A stretch of DNA of 64,000 bases, from positions 4,960,001 to 5,024,000 of the forward strand of contig NC_061482.1 in the NCBI RefSeq assembly GCF_022581195.2. The letters run 5' to 3'. Positions 36,631 to 47,345 of this stretch are shown here, piece after piece. Within the stretch, counting starts at the first letter, position 1. Each line of letters opens with the position of its first letter. The notes under the pieces were generated by a model. That model worked only from the letters and a program-made list of their open reading frames with translations. It was not told where the DNA came from and made no database searches. A program made the translations under genes and the position numbers. This DNA is from Helicoverpa zea (taxonomy: Eukaryota > Arthropoda > Insecta > Lepidoptera > Noctuidae).

Positions 36631-37881
36631 CTATTTCCTAAAGTGAGGCAGGTTTTGAACTGCCTGGGCGACGTCTGAATACTCCTGCATAACGGAGTAG
36701 AGTTTGATAAGGTCGCCATTGCTGGCGACTATCTCCCTCGAAAGTTGTTGAGCTCTGTCGCTCGTGAATACACTGAACGTGCTCAGTATAACGTTCATAG
36801 AACTGAGCGCTGATACTGGGCTAGAAGAGGGCGCGACGGATTTGGATGGCGCTTGCGCTTGCGCGAGCTTGGCGGCTATAGGAGCCGCGGAGGGCGCGGA
36901 GGGCGCGGAGGGAAGGACGGGAGGGACGCGAGGTAAGCTCGCGGGCGCCGCGGTGGAATTATTCACCGGGGCGGGAGTTGGCTGGGGCTGAGTTGGCCTC
37001 GGGGTTGGAAAGGCTCTCTGATGGTTGAGAGGGTTCCATGGGGAGGGCCGTTGTGGGCTGAGACGCTCGGGAAGTTGAGCGGTAGGTAGCCTCGCTGATG
37101 GGCTTTCCCTTAGCTGGCGGGCGTTTGCACGCTTGGCCAGCTTGGGAGACGTTTTTGGGGCCTTTGGGCAGCCGCGGTAGTTGGCGGGATGGCCTGAGGC
37201 GCCGCAGAGTACACAGCTCGGAGGCTCGGTGCACAGAGTGCGGTCCTTGGGTCGCGGGCAGTCGGAGGTGCCGTGTTGGCCTAGGCATTTCACGCACCTA
37301 GGCTGGGCGAAACAGTTGCGCTGTGAGTGACCCCACAGTTGGCAACGGTGGCATTGGGATACAATGCCAGATCTATTTGGCTTCTCGATTGAGATGCCGG
37401 TTAAATTACACACCGATTTGATGTTAAAAATCGGGTGGATTTTGGAAGGACACGGCTCGCATACTACGAGCACCATGTCGAAGGCGTGGCCGCTGCGGGC
37501 GCGGTGCATCCTATGGACTTGCGTCGCAGGGATGTTTTGTGACTTAAGGTCACTTAAAATGTCATCCGAAGGGATTTCCTTCGGAATACGGGTAATGACG
37601 ACCCGGAGAGGTTTTTCCTCAGGGAGGGAGTACGTATGGAACGAAATGTTCCTCGCTCTTAGCGCTTTAGTTATTTCCCTATAGTCGTCTGACGTAGGGA
37701 GGACGATTTTGATACCGTTGCCGGTATTGGAGGCCGATCTGTAGTTGATCTTACGATCAACACACAGCTTGGACACTTCGGTCCATTTCGCCTTGTCCTG
37801 TAAGTATACAGGCGGCGGAGGTTTGCTTTTAGGTGCGCTTTTGGGCTTAATAGTTTTCATTGCCATGGACGCACGTTTCAT
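36631..37881 (-). CDS. LINE ORF1: zinc-knuckle gag-like protein
   Basis: The frame is open upstream to a GTG at 37902, but the first ATG is at 37881 (416 aa; alternatives at 37866 and 37860). The N-terminus is basic and made of repeated MK-containing steps encoded by the CACGGCAATGAAA motif. A central domain resembles the zinc-finger-associated region of Jockey/TART gag proteins. Three zinc knuckles follow, numbered from the GTG: C184-C187-H192-C197, C203-C206-H210-C215 and C230-C233-H238-C245. The C-terminus is Pro/Ala-rich. The likely role is binding element RNA and forming ribonucleoprotein particles. It is gag-like in a LINE, not from a virus. Confidence 0.9.
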   Translation of the reverse strand: MKRASMAMKTIKPKSAPKSKPPPPVYLQDKAKWTEVSKLCVDRKINYRSASNTGNGIKIVLPTSDDYREITKALRARNISFHTYSLPEEKPLRVVITRIPKEIPSDDILSDLKSQNIPATQVHRMHRARSGHAFDMVLVVCEPCPSKIHPIFNIKSVCNLTGISIEKPNRSGIVSQCHRCQLWGHSQRNCFAQPRCVKCLGQHGTSDCPRPKDRTLCTEPPSCVLCGASGHPANYRGCPKAPKTSPKLAKRANARQLRESPSARLPTAQLPERLSPQRPSPWNPLNHQRAFPTPRPTQPQPTPAPVNNSTAAPASLPRVPPVLPSAPSAPSAAPIAAKLAQAQAPSKSVAPSSSPVSALSSMNVILSTFSVFTSDRAQQLSREIVASNGDLIKLYSVMQEYSDVAQAVQNLPHFRK

Positions 37882-37918
37882 TGCCGTGCATGCAGGTTTC
37901 ACCGCCGTGGCATGAAAA

Positions 37919-38357
37919 TTTTAGTCTTGTATATCTCGTTAGTTTTTTAAGCTATCTACTAGATATTAACTAAGAATACATATCTTATCAAAAACTTTAG
38001 TAAACACTATTTTTTCTTGTTCTAAAGTTGAAGTATAAAAAATCCACGGAAATGAAGATTTTATTGGACCTGTTGAAATTCACCCAGTTTCACACCATAT
38101 AATTATTATGCAAATTATTGGCATATTAAGAAATTTCTGAAAAGACGGGATCATCGTATTTAAACGGAAAGCCTTGATATACAAAGCGAGCTGTAATGAA
38201 AAGGCTCAATAGGTATTATTAAATTGACGATCGATTGAAATACAATTTCTAAATTTTTCAATCGCACAAATTACTATCTACACTGTACAGGCTGTAACAA
38301 AGGAATATTAGATCAAACTAGTATAGTAGTAAAATTTATAATCAATTCAAAAGTGAG
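37919..38357. other. AT-rich spacer, nothing recognised
   Basis: Short AT-rich stretch between the Jockey 5' end and the hAT target site. No frame, repeat or RNA signal was seen. Confidence 0.5.
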
Positions 38358-38602
38358 GTCGTTTACAGGCCCCTCTTCTCCACTGGGCACTATGGGCAAG
38401 TGCCCAGGGCCCCGCGATCGAATGGGGCCCCCTAGTTCCTGCCAGATTACCAAATGATAACCGATATTTAGGTATTAAAAAATTTGATGATAATGACCAA
38501 TTAAAAGAATGATAATGAACATTTAAAGAATACTTAAAAAATGTTCAGAGTACAGGAAGTATATAATCTATTAAAGCAAAACAAAATTGAAGAACACACA
38601 TA

Positions 38603-39503
38603 GGGGCGGTCCGCCCCGGGTGCCACATGTCGGGGGGTGCCATCTTGGTCGACACATATCTGCACGACCAGGATGGCGCGGGCAGAAGGGACAAGTCACT
38701 AAGGGACTAAGGGTGCCATCCTAATCTGCGAAGCCTAGGTTCACTACCATTTACTGCGCGATTTTCAAATTTTAAACAAACCTACAACAGTGCATGTGCG
38801 AGACATCGAGGCGGTCACCCCCCTCAGTCCGACTGTCACCCTTCTCTTTGTATTTTTGCTTTTATGTGATTACTTAAATTAATTCCTCAAAGTTAGAAAA
38901 AAAAATGTCTCTTCTTCATTTCTAATTTGTTCTGCGCTTATTTTTTGAGTCCTCAGTCTAGTAAAAAGTTAAAGCACCGAAGTAGCAAAAACAATTGACG
39001 CTCGCTTAAAATTTTCGCGGTTTCTTTTAATTTGTGCTTAATTCTGAGGTAAATTAGAGAGTCCTCAAAATAACAATAAAAAAAATTCACTTTACAGTGG
39101 ATATTTCTAAGCTATTTAGGCGCTATTTGTAAGCGGAGGTGGAGGACTTTTGCGTCCCAAATGTCAAAAAATGTTGAGCTCACTACGCTCGCAGCTGCTT
39201 CACTTTCTGGTCACTTTTTTAAAACTCAAAAATTTCGCGCTCGCTGCGCTCGCGCCCTACACTTTGCGGTAATTTTCTCTAATTTCTTTAGACATCTTTT
39301 TGCGTCCCAAATATCAAAAATTACGCGCTCGCTGCGCTCGCGCCTTCTTCACTACAGTGCTTTTTCCAACTTGTTTGGGTACTTTTGTGTTAATTCTGTA
39401 TGATTTTACTACGTGATTATATTTTGTAGTTTTTTTTTTTTTTGGAAGGGGTTTGCTTAATAAGTAGCCCGCCCCGGGTGCTACCCGATGCTACGCCGCC
39501 ACT
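38603..39503. mobile_element. second element nested in the hAT remnant
   Basis: The left end reads AGGGGCGGTCCGCCCCGGGT. The right end, inverted, reads CAGTGGCGGCGTAGC and then CACCCGGGGCGGGC. These are related inverted termini of another hAT-like type. The interior contains two CGCTCGCTGCGCTCGCGCC blocks (about 39235 and 39330) and two TTTGCGTCCCAAAT blocks (about 39150 and 39299). The insertion lies just before the surviving transposase motif. No target duplication was identified. Confidence 0.6.
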
Positions 39504-39636
39504 GGCGGAACGCTCCTTCTCCAAATTGAAACGAATAAAAAATGAATTAAGAAGTACAATGCTTCAAGGGAGATTAACTAGTTTGTCGCTGATGTCCATA
39601 GAATGTGATATTCTCAATACCTACCATAGATTTTGA
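39504..39636 (+). pseudogene. hAT transposase C-terminal fragment
   Basis: The frame reads LAERSFSKLKRIKNELRSTM and ends at a stop at 39634-39636. This is the hAT C-terminal (dimerisation) block in its usual form: AERSFS...LK.IK..LRS.M...RL..L..MSIE. The zinc finger and the D, D, E catalytic positions upstream are missing. Confidence 0.85.
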
Positions 39637-40639
39637 AGAAGTGATTAACAATTTTGCTCATCTTAAATCTAGAAGGGTACCTTTGCAATCAACATAAAGT
39701 TAATCTAAGGATTTTATGCTAAGCGAGTTACTTTTGTAGATTATTTTTTATATATCCTATTTTTTTATAGTTAGTAACTAAATAAAAATAAATTTAGAAC
39801 CTTGTTTGTCTATTTTTTTTATATATTATAACTAAATAGTGTTTCTCAAGGTCATAGGGGGGCCCCATGATCCTAATGTGCCCAGGGCCTCAAATAGTTT
39901 AAAGACGGCCCTGGTCGTTTATTGAACTTTTCAGTGTTCTCTGATGGAAAAGTTTAAGTTATTAGTTATTACGGTAATCTGTTTACTCTCTTTTCCGACG
40001 TTAGAAACTTACACTGCTTATACTTGGAAAACTTGAAACAAATAATGAGGCTAACATGAAATGGATAACTGAAACCATGCATTGGGACTGAAACTAGCCT
40101 CTGAAAAAGGCCTTTTGAACTTGTAGCTTATAAACCAAAGAGGCGTAAGACGAAAACGAAAAATAAACCAATCAATTGGTGTAGTATTAGTAAATCTTTT
40201 CATCACGATTGTGTTCAACCTAAAGCTCCTAATTATTGGACCAATTATTTTTTTTCCTAAGTGCTCTATAGGTCAGATCAAACTTTTAAAATACCAGGGT
40301 ACCACTCCAACCATATGATGCTTATGTCAAGGCTAGCTCAATGAGGAAATGACAGGCCCCCCTTACGAAGCGTCGAGTACCAGTGTGACCTAACTTTGAC
40401 ATTGTCGGGCTCCCCTCTATGAGAATATTGGTTGTTACACCTACGATCATAAGTAAGAGGGTCTCACAAGTTATTCGATTGAAAGAAGTTAGCTTTGTTT
40501 CAAACCACTTTTGTTCATTCTGGAGACCTTTGTCTATCAGGCCTGCGGTAACTTTTTCGAACAATCCGGTAGCCCCAGTAAAATTAATGATAGTTTTTTT
40601 AGTGTTCTCATCTTGTAGTTTGCAGATTATTAACTACTA

Positions 40640-40845
40640 GCCGTTTTCCTGCGGTTTCACCCGCGTCCCGTGGTAACTACTACCCGTACCGGGATAAAAT
40701 ATAGCCTATGTTACTCGTGGATAATGTAGCTTTTGAATGGTGAAAGAATTTTTAAAAACGGTCCAGTAGTTTTTGAGCCTATTCATTACAACCAAACAAA
40801 CAAACAAAGTTTTCCTCTTTATAATATTAGTATAGATAAGTATCA
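40640..40845 (-). repeat. RTE-type LINE tail, inverted
   Basis: It starts ACTAGCCGTTTTCCTGCGGT with TTTCACCCGCGTCCCGTGG, passes a TAGCCTATGTTACTCG block and ends CAAACAAACAAACAAAG ... TATAATATTAGTATAGAT. It is the reverse form of the copy at 49296. Confidence 0.65.
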
Positions 40846-40937
40846 CATTGAATGTAGGTAAATATTGAAATGACTTATGGTTGTTCAAAACTATACAAAT
40901 GAATGTATTAAGCGATGATGCGCCAGGAAGGAACCAT

Positions 40938-41202
40938 AATTGGACGTAGTTATGCAGAAACGTTCCAACCCACTGTACGCGTAAATGCTTATATCTCAAA
41001 TTAAACTTGAATTTGAGATATAAGCATTTACGCGTTTCAGTTGTATTCTTTTTTATTCTAACTAGTAAAGGTACTAGAGGTTTTATTGTTGAATTATATT
41101 GAGTTTAGATAACCATATGCTAAATTTTAGGCTGTTCAATCACAATAACTCGATTTCGGGTGACTTGTGGGTTGGAACGTTTCTGCATAACTACGTCCAA
41201 TT
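40938..41202. repeat. TIR element containing a second perfect palindrome
   Basis: The outer arms are exact over 36 bp (40938-40973 and 41167-41202; AATTGGACGTAGTTATGCAG... inward to CCAACCCAC). Inside, 40977-41002 and 41010-41035 form a further perfect 26-bp inverted repeat around a 7-nt loop (AAACTTG). There is no coding frame. A DNA-transposon derivative is likely. Confidence 0.9.
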
Positions 41203-41544
41203 TTCGTGAGGTATCACGAAATGATGGCATCGGACTCAAAGAAATGTTTTAATTGATTCAACTAAGTCCTACATTTAGTGTTCTTCTTTCGGTGAATCTC
41301 GAATCAATCAGCATTCGCCAAAACTACAAAATCGATCGATTTATTCTCCATTAGCTAATCAGAACCTAATTAAACTGTCATTAGAGCCTATACTTACCAC
41401 TTCTGGGAACGATTCATCTTGCGAGTGGCAGATTAGGTTAAGCCAGCACTTATCGTAAAAAGAGGCCATTAAACTTCCAATGTATTATTATAATTATTGT
41501 GATAAGCTGAAATGAATGCACAGATATTCATATCGAAACACTAG

Positions 41545-41705
41545 CTTCCGCCAGCGGATTCGCCCAAATCTCGCGCACTCAGTTAAATATTAGCCCATGT
41601 TATTTCTCAGGCTCTAACGAGATCATCTGTGCACCTTTTATTGAAATAAGTTCAGTAGTTTTGGTGACACACAGACACTTTCGTTATAACTTATAACTGA
41701 GTAGA
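41545..41705 (-). repeat. RTE-type LINE tail, inverted, degenerate
   Basis: It begins ACTAGCTTCCGCCAGCGG and contains TAGCCCATGTTATTTCTCAG and AAATAAGTTCAGTAGTTTTG, ending near GAGTAGAT. Same family as the copy at 49500. Confidence 0.55.
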
Positions 41706-41857
41706 TAAACCTAAAAATTCCATCGCACCTGATGTTTCAACGCTTGGTTTATTTTTTAAGAAAGTATAAAGTAAACAAGGTCAGGCTTGGTATGCTTAAC
41801 GTCTCTATGAAAAGGATGGTAATTTGTTTTTGTCAAACGCCATAGTATAAACATTAA

Positions 41858-42080
41858 GGGCCTATGCACACCGCGTTTTTATCCTGCAGAGCAGTTTGTT
41901 GTCCTTTGTATCGATGCAAACGCGCGTCACCGGCGCGTCTGTATCGCTACACACGCGCGTCTGTATGTATACAGGTGTGCAAAGGCCTACAGGCTGCGTC
42001 TGTCTTGCGTGCGTATCGCGTCTGTATCGCTACAAACGCGCGTCGACGGCGCGTTTAAAAAACGTGGTGTTCATAGGCCC
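41858..42080. mobile_element. PIF/Harbinger-like MITE, 223 bp
   Basis: The termini GGGCCTATG(C/A)ACACC(G/A)CG face each other, flanked by the trinucleotide TAA at 41855-41857 and 42081-42083. Three-base TWA duplications with GGGCC ends fit PIF/Harbinger. The interior is CpG-rich with repeated CGCGCGTC, GCGTCTGTATCGCTACA and GGCGCGT blocks. There is no transposase. Confidence 0.75.
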
Positions 42081-42534
42081 TAAAAGTTGCAATCCGTTAG
42101 CAAAACGAATCCTTTATTTTCAAGACCGATTTCAGTAACAATATTAATAAAATGGTACATAACTTAAATTAGACGGCAGATATCGATGATATAAAAATAA
42201 AAAGTCATTACGAGCAGTCTGAAGCCCGAAAGTCTGACGACTAATCTTAAAATTCCGGTATTACCCAGTAGTCAGAGGTCATGACAGACGCACAAAAACG
42301 TAGTAGCTTTGATATGAAACCGGACGTCTGGAGTTAAAGTATGACTTTGTAAACGCAAACCTTTTTCATTAATTATAAAGATAAAATCAATTAAAAAAAA
42401 TTAAAGGTCTTTATTATTTGCAGGAAAAAAAAGGCCTTAATTATTGCTGCATATTAATTAAATGTAGGTATACTTATTCACTAGCTTATCATACGCTGGT
42501 GAAGCTTTTATGCTATTCTGTTATCATCACAATA

Positions 42535-42660
42535 TTAGATTGGAAACGGTGGAGAAATTACATCGATAGCTTCTTCGCGAACTGGCCACAAAAAGCCTTA
42601 GATAGAGGCAGTTGGAAGGCTATAGAGGCAGTAGGTAAGACCAGCAGTAGGACAGTATAG
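42535..42660 (+). pseudogene. LINE ORF2 C-terminal fragment
   Basis: A frame reading DWKRWRNYIDSFFANWPQKA, then LDRGSWKAIEAVGK, ends at a stop at 42658. The pattern RW...L..F...WP..A.DR..WK...EA is the extreme C-terminus of many insect non-LTR ORF2 proteins. Nothing upstream remains in frame. Confidence 0.55.
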
Positions 42661-45600
42661 AATGGCAGAAAAGTAATAGAAAATTCCTGTAAGATAGTAG
42701 TTGTCTTTAATTTTTTATGCAATATTATCAGGTGCAAAATGTTTGTTTTTAATGTCAACTTTGCCATGACACAAGCCAGGCTTATCGACCTTGCGATGGG
42801 GAGAGTTCGTTGACTGTCTGATTGACACAAGAAAAATAAGGGCCGGTTGCATCATCATGTGTGTCTTATAAACAACTTGCTTTTCACTGCACGTTTTAAG
42901 TGAACCTACTTATCGTACTCGAGTAAAGCGTATGCTTGTAACCGACTTCAGGGTACTTCCCTTTTTCCATACTTACTTTTTATAGCAATCAATTCTGCCG
43001 TTTTATTGCGAAAGATCCATGCTAGGTATATAGCATTTTTATTCAAAAGAAAAAGATACGAAAGTCTATGAAAATTTTTACAATATCCAAAGGGCATACA
43101 TGAATAAAATATCACGTTCTCTTGTTTTGGGATCCAAATAGAGTCTCAATATTTTACTTACGGAATTGGCTAGCAAGAGCTTCGTAGACTACGAGACAAT
43201 ACTAATACTGAAATAGAATTTTAGTTCTTAACACTGCCTATTAACATCGTTAACCAACAAGTCAGACTGCCGGCCAAAAAGGGTTTAATATCTAAAAAAG
43301 AATACATACTCGTATTCATCACTGCGAAGTCTGCACAAGTCTTTGGGTCTTAAAAAAAGCCCTAGTATATTCGTAAGCAGGATGTTCATAGAAATATTGG
43401 GGGTGGAAAGCTCCTATACTTGCTTAAAAATTACAGTTAAGTAATAATTTATCTCCTAATTTAAAGACGATTAAATACGTTTATTTAATTTCCTTTACGC
43501 AATGAGCATTTTTAAATTCAGGTCAAATGTCAAACGAGGTCGTTTTCACGAGTGTGCATTTGTGCACATCGCAAATACGCATTCAGCATAAAGCGCTTTT
43601 TGCGACACAATGAAAGCTGCTCTGCCTCCCCAATATTTGGCAACGCCAACCAGACACTATCATATTACGTACAACTTCAAATATTCCAGACAGAACTAGT
43701 ATTTCCCATTCGTTCTTGACCACAGATCAACTTTACGAGATCGTAATACTTACAATTTTTTATGTTTATGTTATAATCTAGCCAAAACAAGTTATAATTA
43801 AGTTGTAGCGCGTGTACGTCGATAAAGACTAATTAATAAAGTCTTCAAGATTACTACGTGTCACGATAAACTATAGGAGCACCCATAATCATGGCTTCAA
43901 CGCAGTCACATCGCTCTGGTGAGAACCACTTATATCTAGACATTTTTTTACTTAATTAACCAATTTAATTATCATACCGTCTGCTATATGATAATTAAAT
44001 CTTAATAAAGTTTACAATTATTGTAAGTTTTTTTTTAATCTTAATTTAATTTTCAAAACTCATGCCGTTATTGAAAATAAAAAAATTATCAGTATTTTTT
44101 CTTGGATTACATGTCTTATCCGACCCGTAGCGAGGTGCGTTTGTTCTACTCAAAACAACAACATACAGTTCACGAAGGTAAAAAACACAACAAATGTTCA
44201 TGATTTATGTTCCCAGTAGCGTGCATCGGCTGCTGCATTTATTATAAGTCGCAAACATGAACAGAAATTGCAAAACCATTTTTAGCTCCAATCGATGCGC
44301 CAAGCTGCTTGATAAATATAGCCTCCACTACAGCGTATTTTGAAATTGGTTTTCAAACATGCAGTTTAAATGTATGTACTTAAAGTTAATGTTCAGAATG
44401 GCGAAGGAAAATTCTCGCACTCGTCACCTGTAATTAAATGGATTCTTCGAAAGGCATCGCGCAAATTAATCACCTTGTCATTTGTGTAAGTACCTCTTGA
44501 GTATTCTCATAGTCTATTAGCCTTTCTACAAAAACGGGTACATTACACAAATTGGATCGCTGCGTCAGAATTTTTATGATGTAATTTATTGATGAGGCAG
44601 GTACAAAGGTTACCTCTAAAATGTGCTTCAAACCAAAGTCAAAGCCTTTATCACATAGTCAAGGAGATCGCGACCCTTGTTCCTTGTAAATTAATAATGA
44701 ATAAATCAAACAGAATAATGAACATAAAAATATGCAATTCAAATATAAATTAACATAATGTAGCAAAGTTATTTAGTAGACTTGTCACCATAGCACTAAT
44801 AAAGCCGAAGTCTTATTAGATACTAAAATGAAATACAAAGAAAAACTTCGTGACTTCTAAATTGGAGAGTTTTCCAACTTTTCGTGTGGAAAATTACTAC
44901 AATCACGGATTTAATGGAATCAGTTTCACGCGAAGCGAGCGTGCTCCCACATGATGTGTTGCTAAATGATCTTTCATAATTTCATGTTATCAGTTGAGAC
45001 AACAGACTTGAGCGGAAAGCATAATCAAACGGAATTGATTAAAAACTAACAAAGGAGTAGGTAACACTGCGAAATTGGATGTTGGTGCACTCCGCTTGTC
45101 TATAATTGGACAGGTTTTTAATTATGAATGAGACAGTTCCCAGCTGTTAGTCGTAGGTGGTTAGTAACTGCTTCCGATGAATGGCTCGAGTCGCCCCACT
45201 CGCCACCGGCAGCGTGCGTGTTCGCTTCGATTGACAACATAGTGACGCACGGCGAATCGATAAAGAATACTATCTCGACCTGCGTACTATAAACAAACTT
45301 GCGTTTTATCAAGTTTTACATGCCCGATGGGATAGGCGGCGGGCTTATTTTATGTAATTGGACGCTCAAAAATGTAAGAGATTTTTTCTTGGAACAAAGT
45401 TTGCGACTGAAATATTTTTTGAGGGAAGTCTTGAAGAATAGCAGTACTTGACCTAGACTTGACAAATAACCTTCAACTGAGGGTAAAGGGGAACAACTTC
45501 ACTTTATTTATTTTTATATATTGATTGATGTCTTTCATAGTTTCCAATAAACCGCGAAAGTGATTCACAGAGTTGATCAAACGCACATGACCTTTGGACT

Positions 45601-46724
45601 TCATTGTTGCCACTATCTTGTAGTTAAGAGTGACTAATCGATATGATAACTGGCAAGCAGGTAACTACAACATAACATCGATCTGTTCACCTATACACGC
45701 GCCAAATAATTCTGCAGTTCCGAAGTTAGCTGTCTTAGGTTGGGTACTGACTTCACAATAGTCAGAAAAAAACGAAAGATGCGCACGCGTTATGCGTCAA
45801 ACGGAAACTTCAGATTTGCAATATTATGCGCAAAATATACACTAATTCATTCATTCATTCATCATCGCTGTTCCATAAACAAAAATTCCCGCTCTTTAAT
45901 TAATTCGATTTTCGCATCCATTCGTTCAAATGGATATTGCAACTGTGTTCAGTGATGTAGCAAAACAAATTCAATTTTCGAGCACAATGCTAGTGAGGTT
46001 CCTAGCATAGTAACGTAACAAGGTCCTTGACAACAGACTTGATATTTATTCGCGATCGTAGATATAAAAATGCGGAATGATCGATTCATTATGTATGACA
46101 TAAGAGATATTTTTTATCAAATTAATTAGCTCGTTGACTCTTAGCGAGTTGTGTCAATATGTTCTTGACATCGCGCGATCGATTCGGAAAACTTGTTTTG
46201 ATTTTCCTTTTTTTTTCTGCGCATTGTTTATGTAGCCTGAAAAAAGGAACAATAACAAAAAACATTCTTCTCTTTGAAGCCCTTTTCATAACCCGTAATT
46301 ATTACAATTAAATTAGCTTTTTTTGACATGTTTGTATTGTAATAATACCATTTATATACACCAAGACGTTAAGTTTTATCCACAAGTGACTCTTTGACCC
46401 ACAGTTCAATGCTGTAGATAGAAAACGTAATAGCACCTAAGCTTGTATTTTTTCCCATGGCAATCGATCGATACCTGATAACGCCTTCATTAGTAATAAT
46501 GTTCTTACACATTACTGCAGTATGTTCATGTGTTTTACACACACATACACACACATATGGTTTTATAACGTAGGTACATGATGTTTCTTACGGTTCTACT
46601 CGCCAGTTCTAGGTACTTCCCCCTAGGTTCCCTACTGACTAAGAACTTAAATTAAAAGCTGTTTAATTTAATAACTAGATCTTGGACACCAACGACTGTG
46701 TTTCGGATGGCACGTTAAACTGCA

Positions 46725-46910
46725 GGTCCCGGCTGTCATTGAACATCCTTGGCAGTCAGAAGCCAGAAAGTCTTACACATAGTGATCACACACTGAAGTG
46801 ATCAGAAAGGCAGTCGCTCCTTGTAGAACCGGTTCTCAGCTGCATCCCGTTAGACTAGAAGCCCACCTTAACATACTTGGGAAAAAGGCTCAGGAGATGA
46901 TGATATTTTT
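46725..46910 (+). repeat. lepidopteran dispersed repeat, near full 3' half
   Basis: It reads GGCAGTCAGAAGCCAGAAAG, then AGAAAGGCAGTCGCTCCTTG, TCAGCTGCATCCCGTTAGAC, then AGAAGCCCACCTTAACATAC and AAAAAGGCTCAGGAGATGAT. It ends in GATGAT repeats. Same family as 6865 and 9960. Confidence 0.65.
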
Positions 46911-47264
46911 ATACTGTCACAATGTACAACGGCGGAAACCTTAGGCGTTCTCTAAGAGTCTACCTTAGGGTGGTAGTGAAAAATAAGTGTAGGTATTGTA
47001 TAATATAGTACCTAGTGCTTGTTTCTTAATAATATTATTTTATTGAAAACTGTACTGTTTCAATATTATTTTAATTTCTATCTTATTTTGAAAACACTGG
47101 CTGTGGGTCAGTCGATCAAATAAGAACGTTTGAAAATAATGAACCTGTATCGGAGTGTAGACAGACCATAGTTTCTTGACTTACACTTAGATCAACATTT
47201 TAAGTGACAGTCATAATATGATCTTTTTTTTCAATGGTGTTTTTTTCTCATATGAAGTATACTC

Positions 47265-47345
47265 GTGAACATATTTGGCAGTTTAGTTAGAAGCCAGAAA
47301 GTCTGACTTGTCAAAAGGCTTGGCAGATGAGATGAAGAAAAAAAT
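47265..47345 (+). repeat. short copy of the AGCCAGAAAGTCTGA repeat family
   Basis: It carries TTTGGCAGTTTAGTTAGAAG then CCAGAAAGTCTGAC and AAAAGGCTTGGCAGATGA. It has an internal deletion compared with the copy at 46725. Confidence 0.55.

Larger units (their letters stand above)
33448..37918 (-). mobile_element. Jockey-clade non-LTR retrotransposon, both ORFs open
   Basis: In minus-strand order: a 5' region rich in the CACGGCAATGAAA motif, ORF1 (37881-36631), ORF2 (36628-33713), a 3' UTR of about 240 bp and a poly(A) tail seen as 23 T's at 33448-33470. Two ORFs (a zinc-knuckle gag-like protein; endonuclease plus reverse transcriptase without RNase H) and an A tail are the Jockey layout. GC content is well above that of its flanks. 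No convincing target-site duplication was found, so the exact 5' end (about 37918) is uncertain. Confidence 0.88.
38366..39913 (+). mobile_element. hAT transposon remnant with 8-bp target duplication
   Basis: Exact 8-bp repeats GTCGTTTA flank it at 38358-38365 and 39914-39921. The ends are CAGGCCCC and, inverted, CAGGGCCG, and subterminal GTGCCCAGGGC blocks face each other. Near the right end a frame encodes the hAT C-terminal dimerisation motif. Most of the transposase is gone, replaced by a nested insertion, so it is not autonomous. Confidence 0.88.

Noticed and set aside
37882..37902. GTG start seven codons upstream for the Jockey ORF1
   Set aside because: Eukaryotic translation normally needs ATG; the first in-frame ATG is at 37881.
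39161..39403. 80-aa frame inside the hAT remnant
   Set aside because: It is produced by repeated CGCTCGCTGCGCTCGCG blocks in the nested element; no transposase motif.
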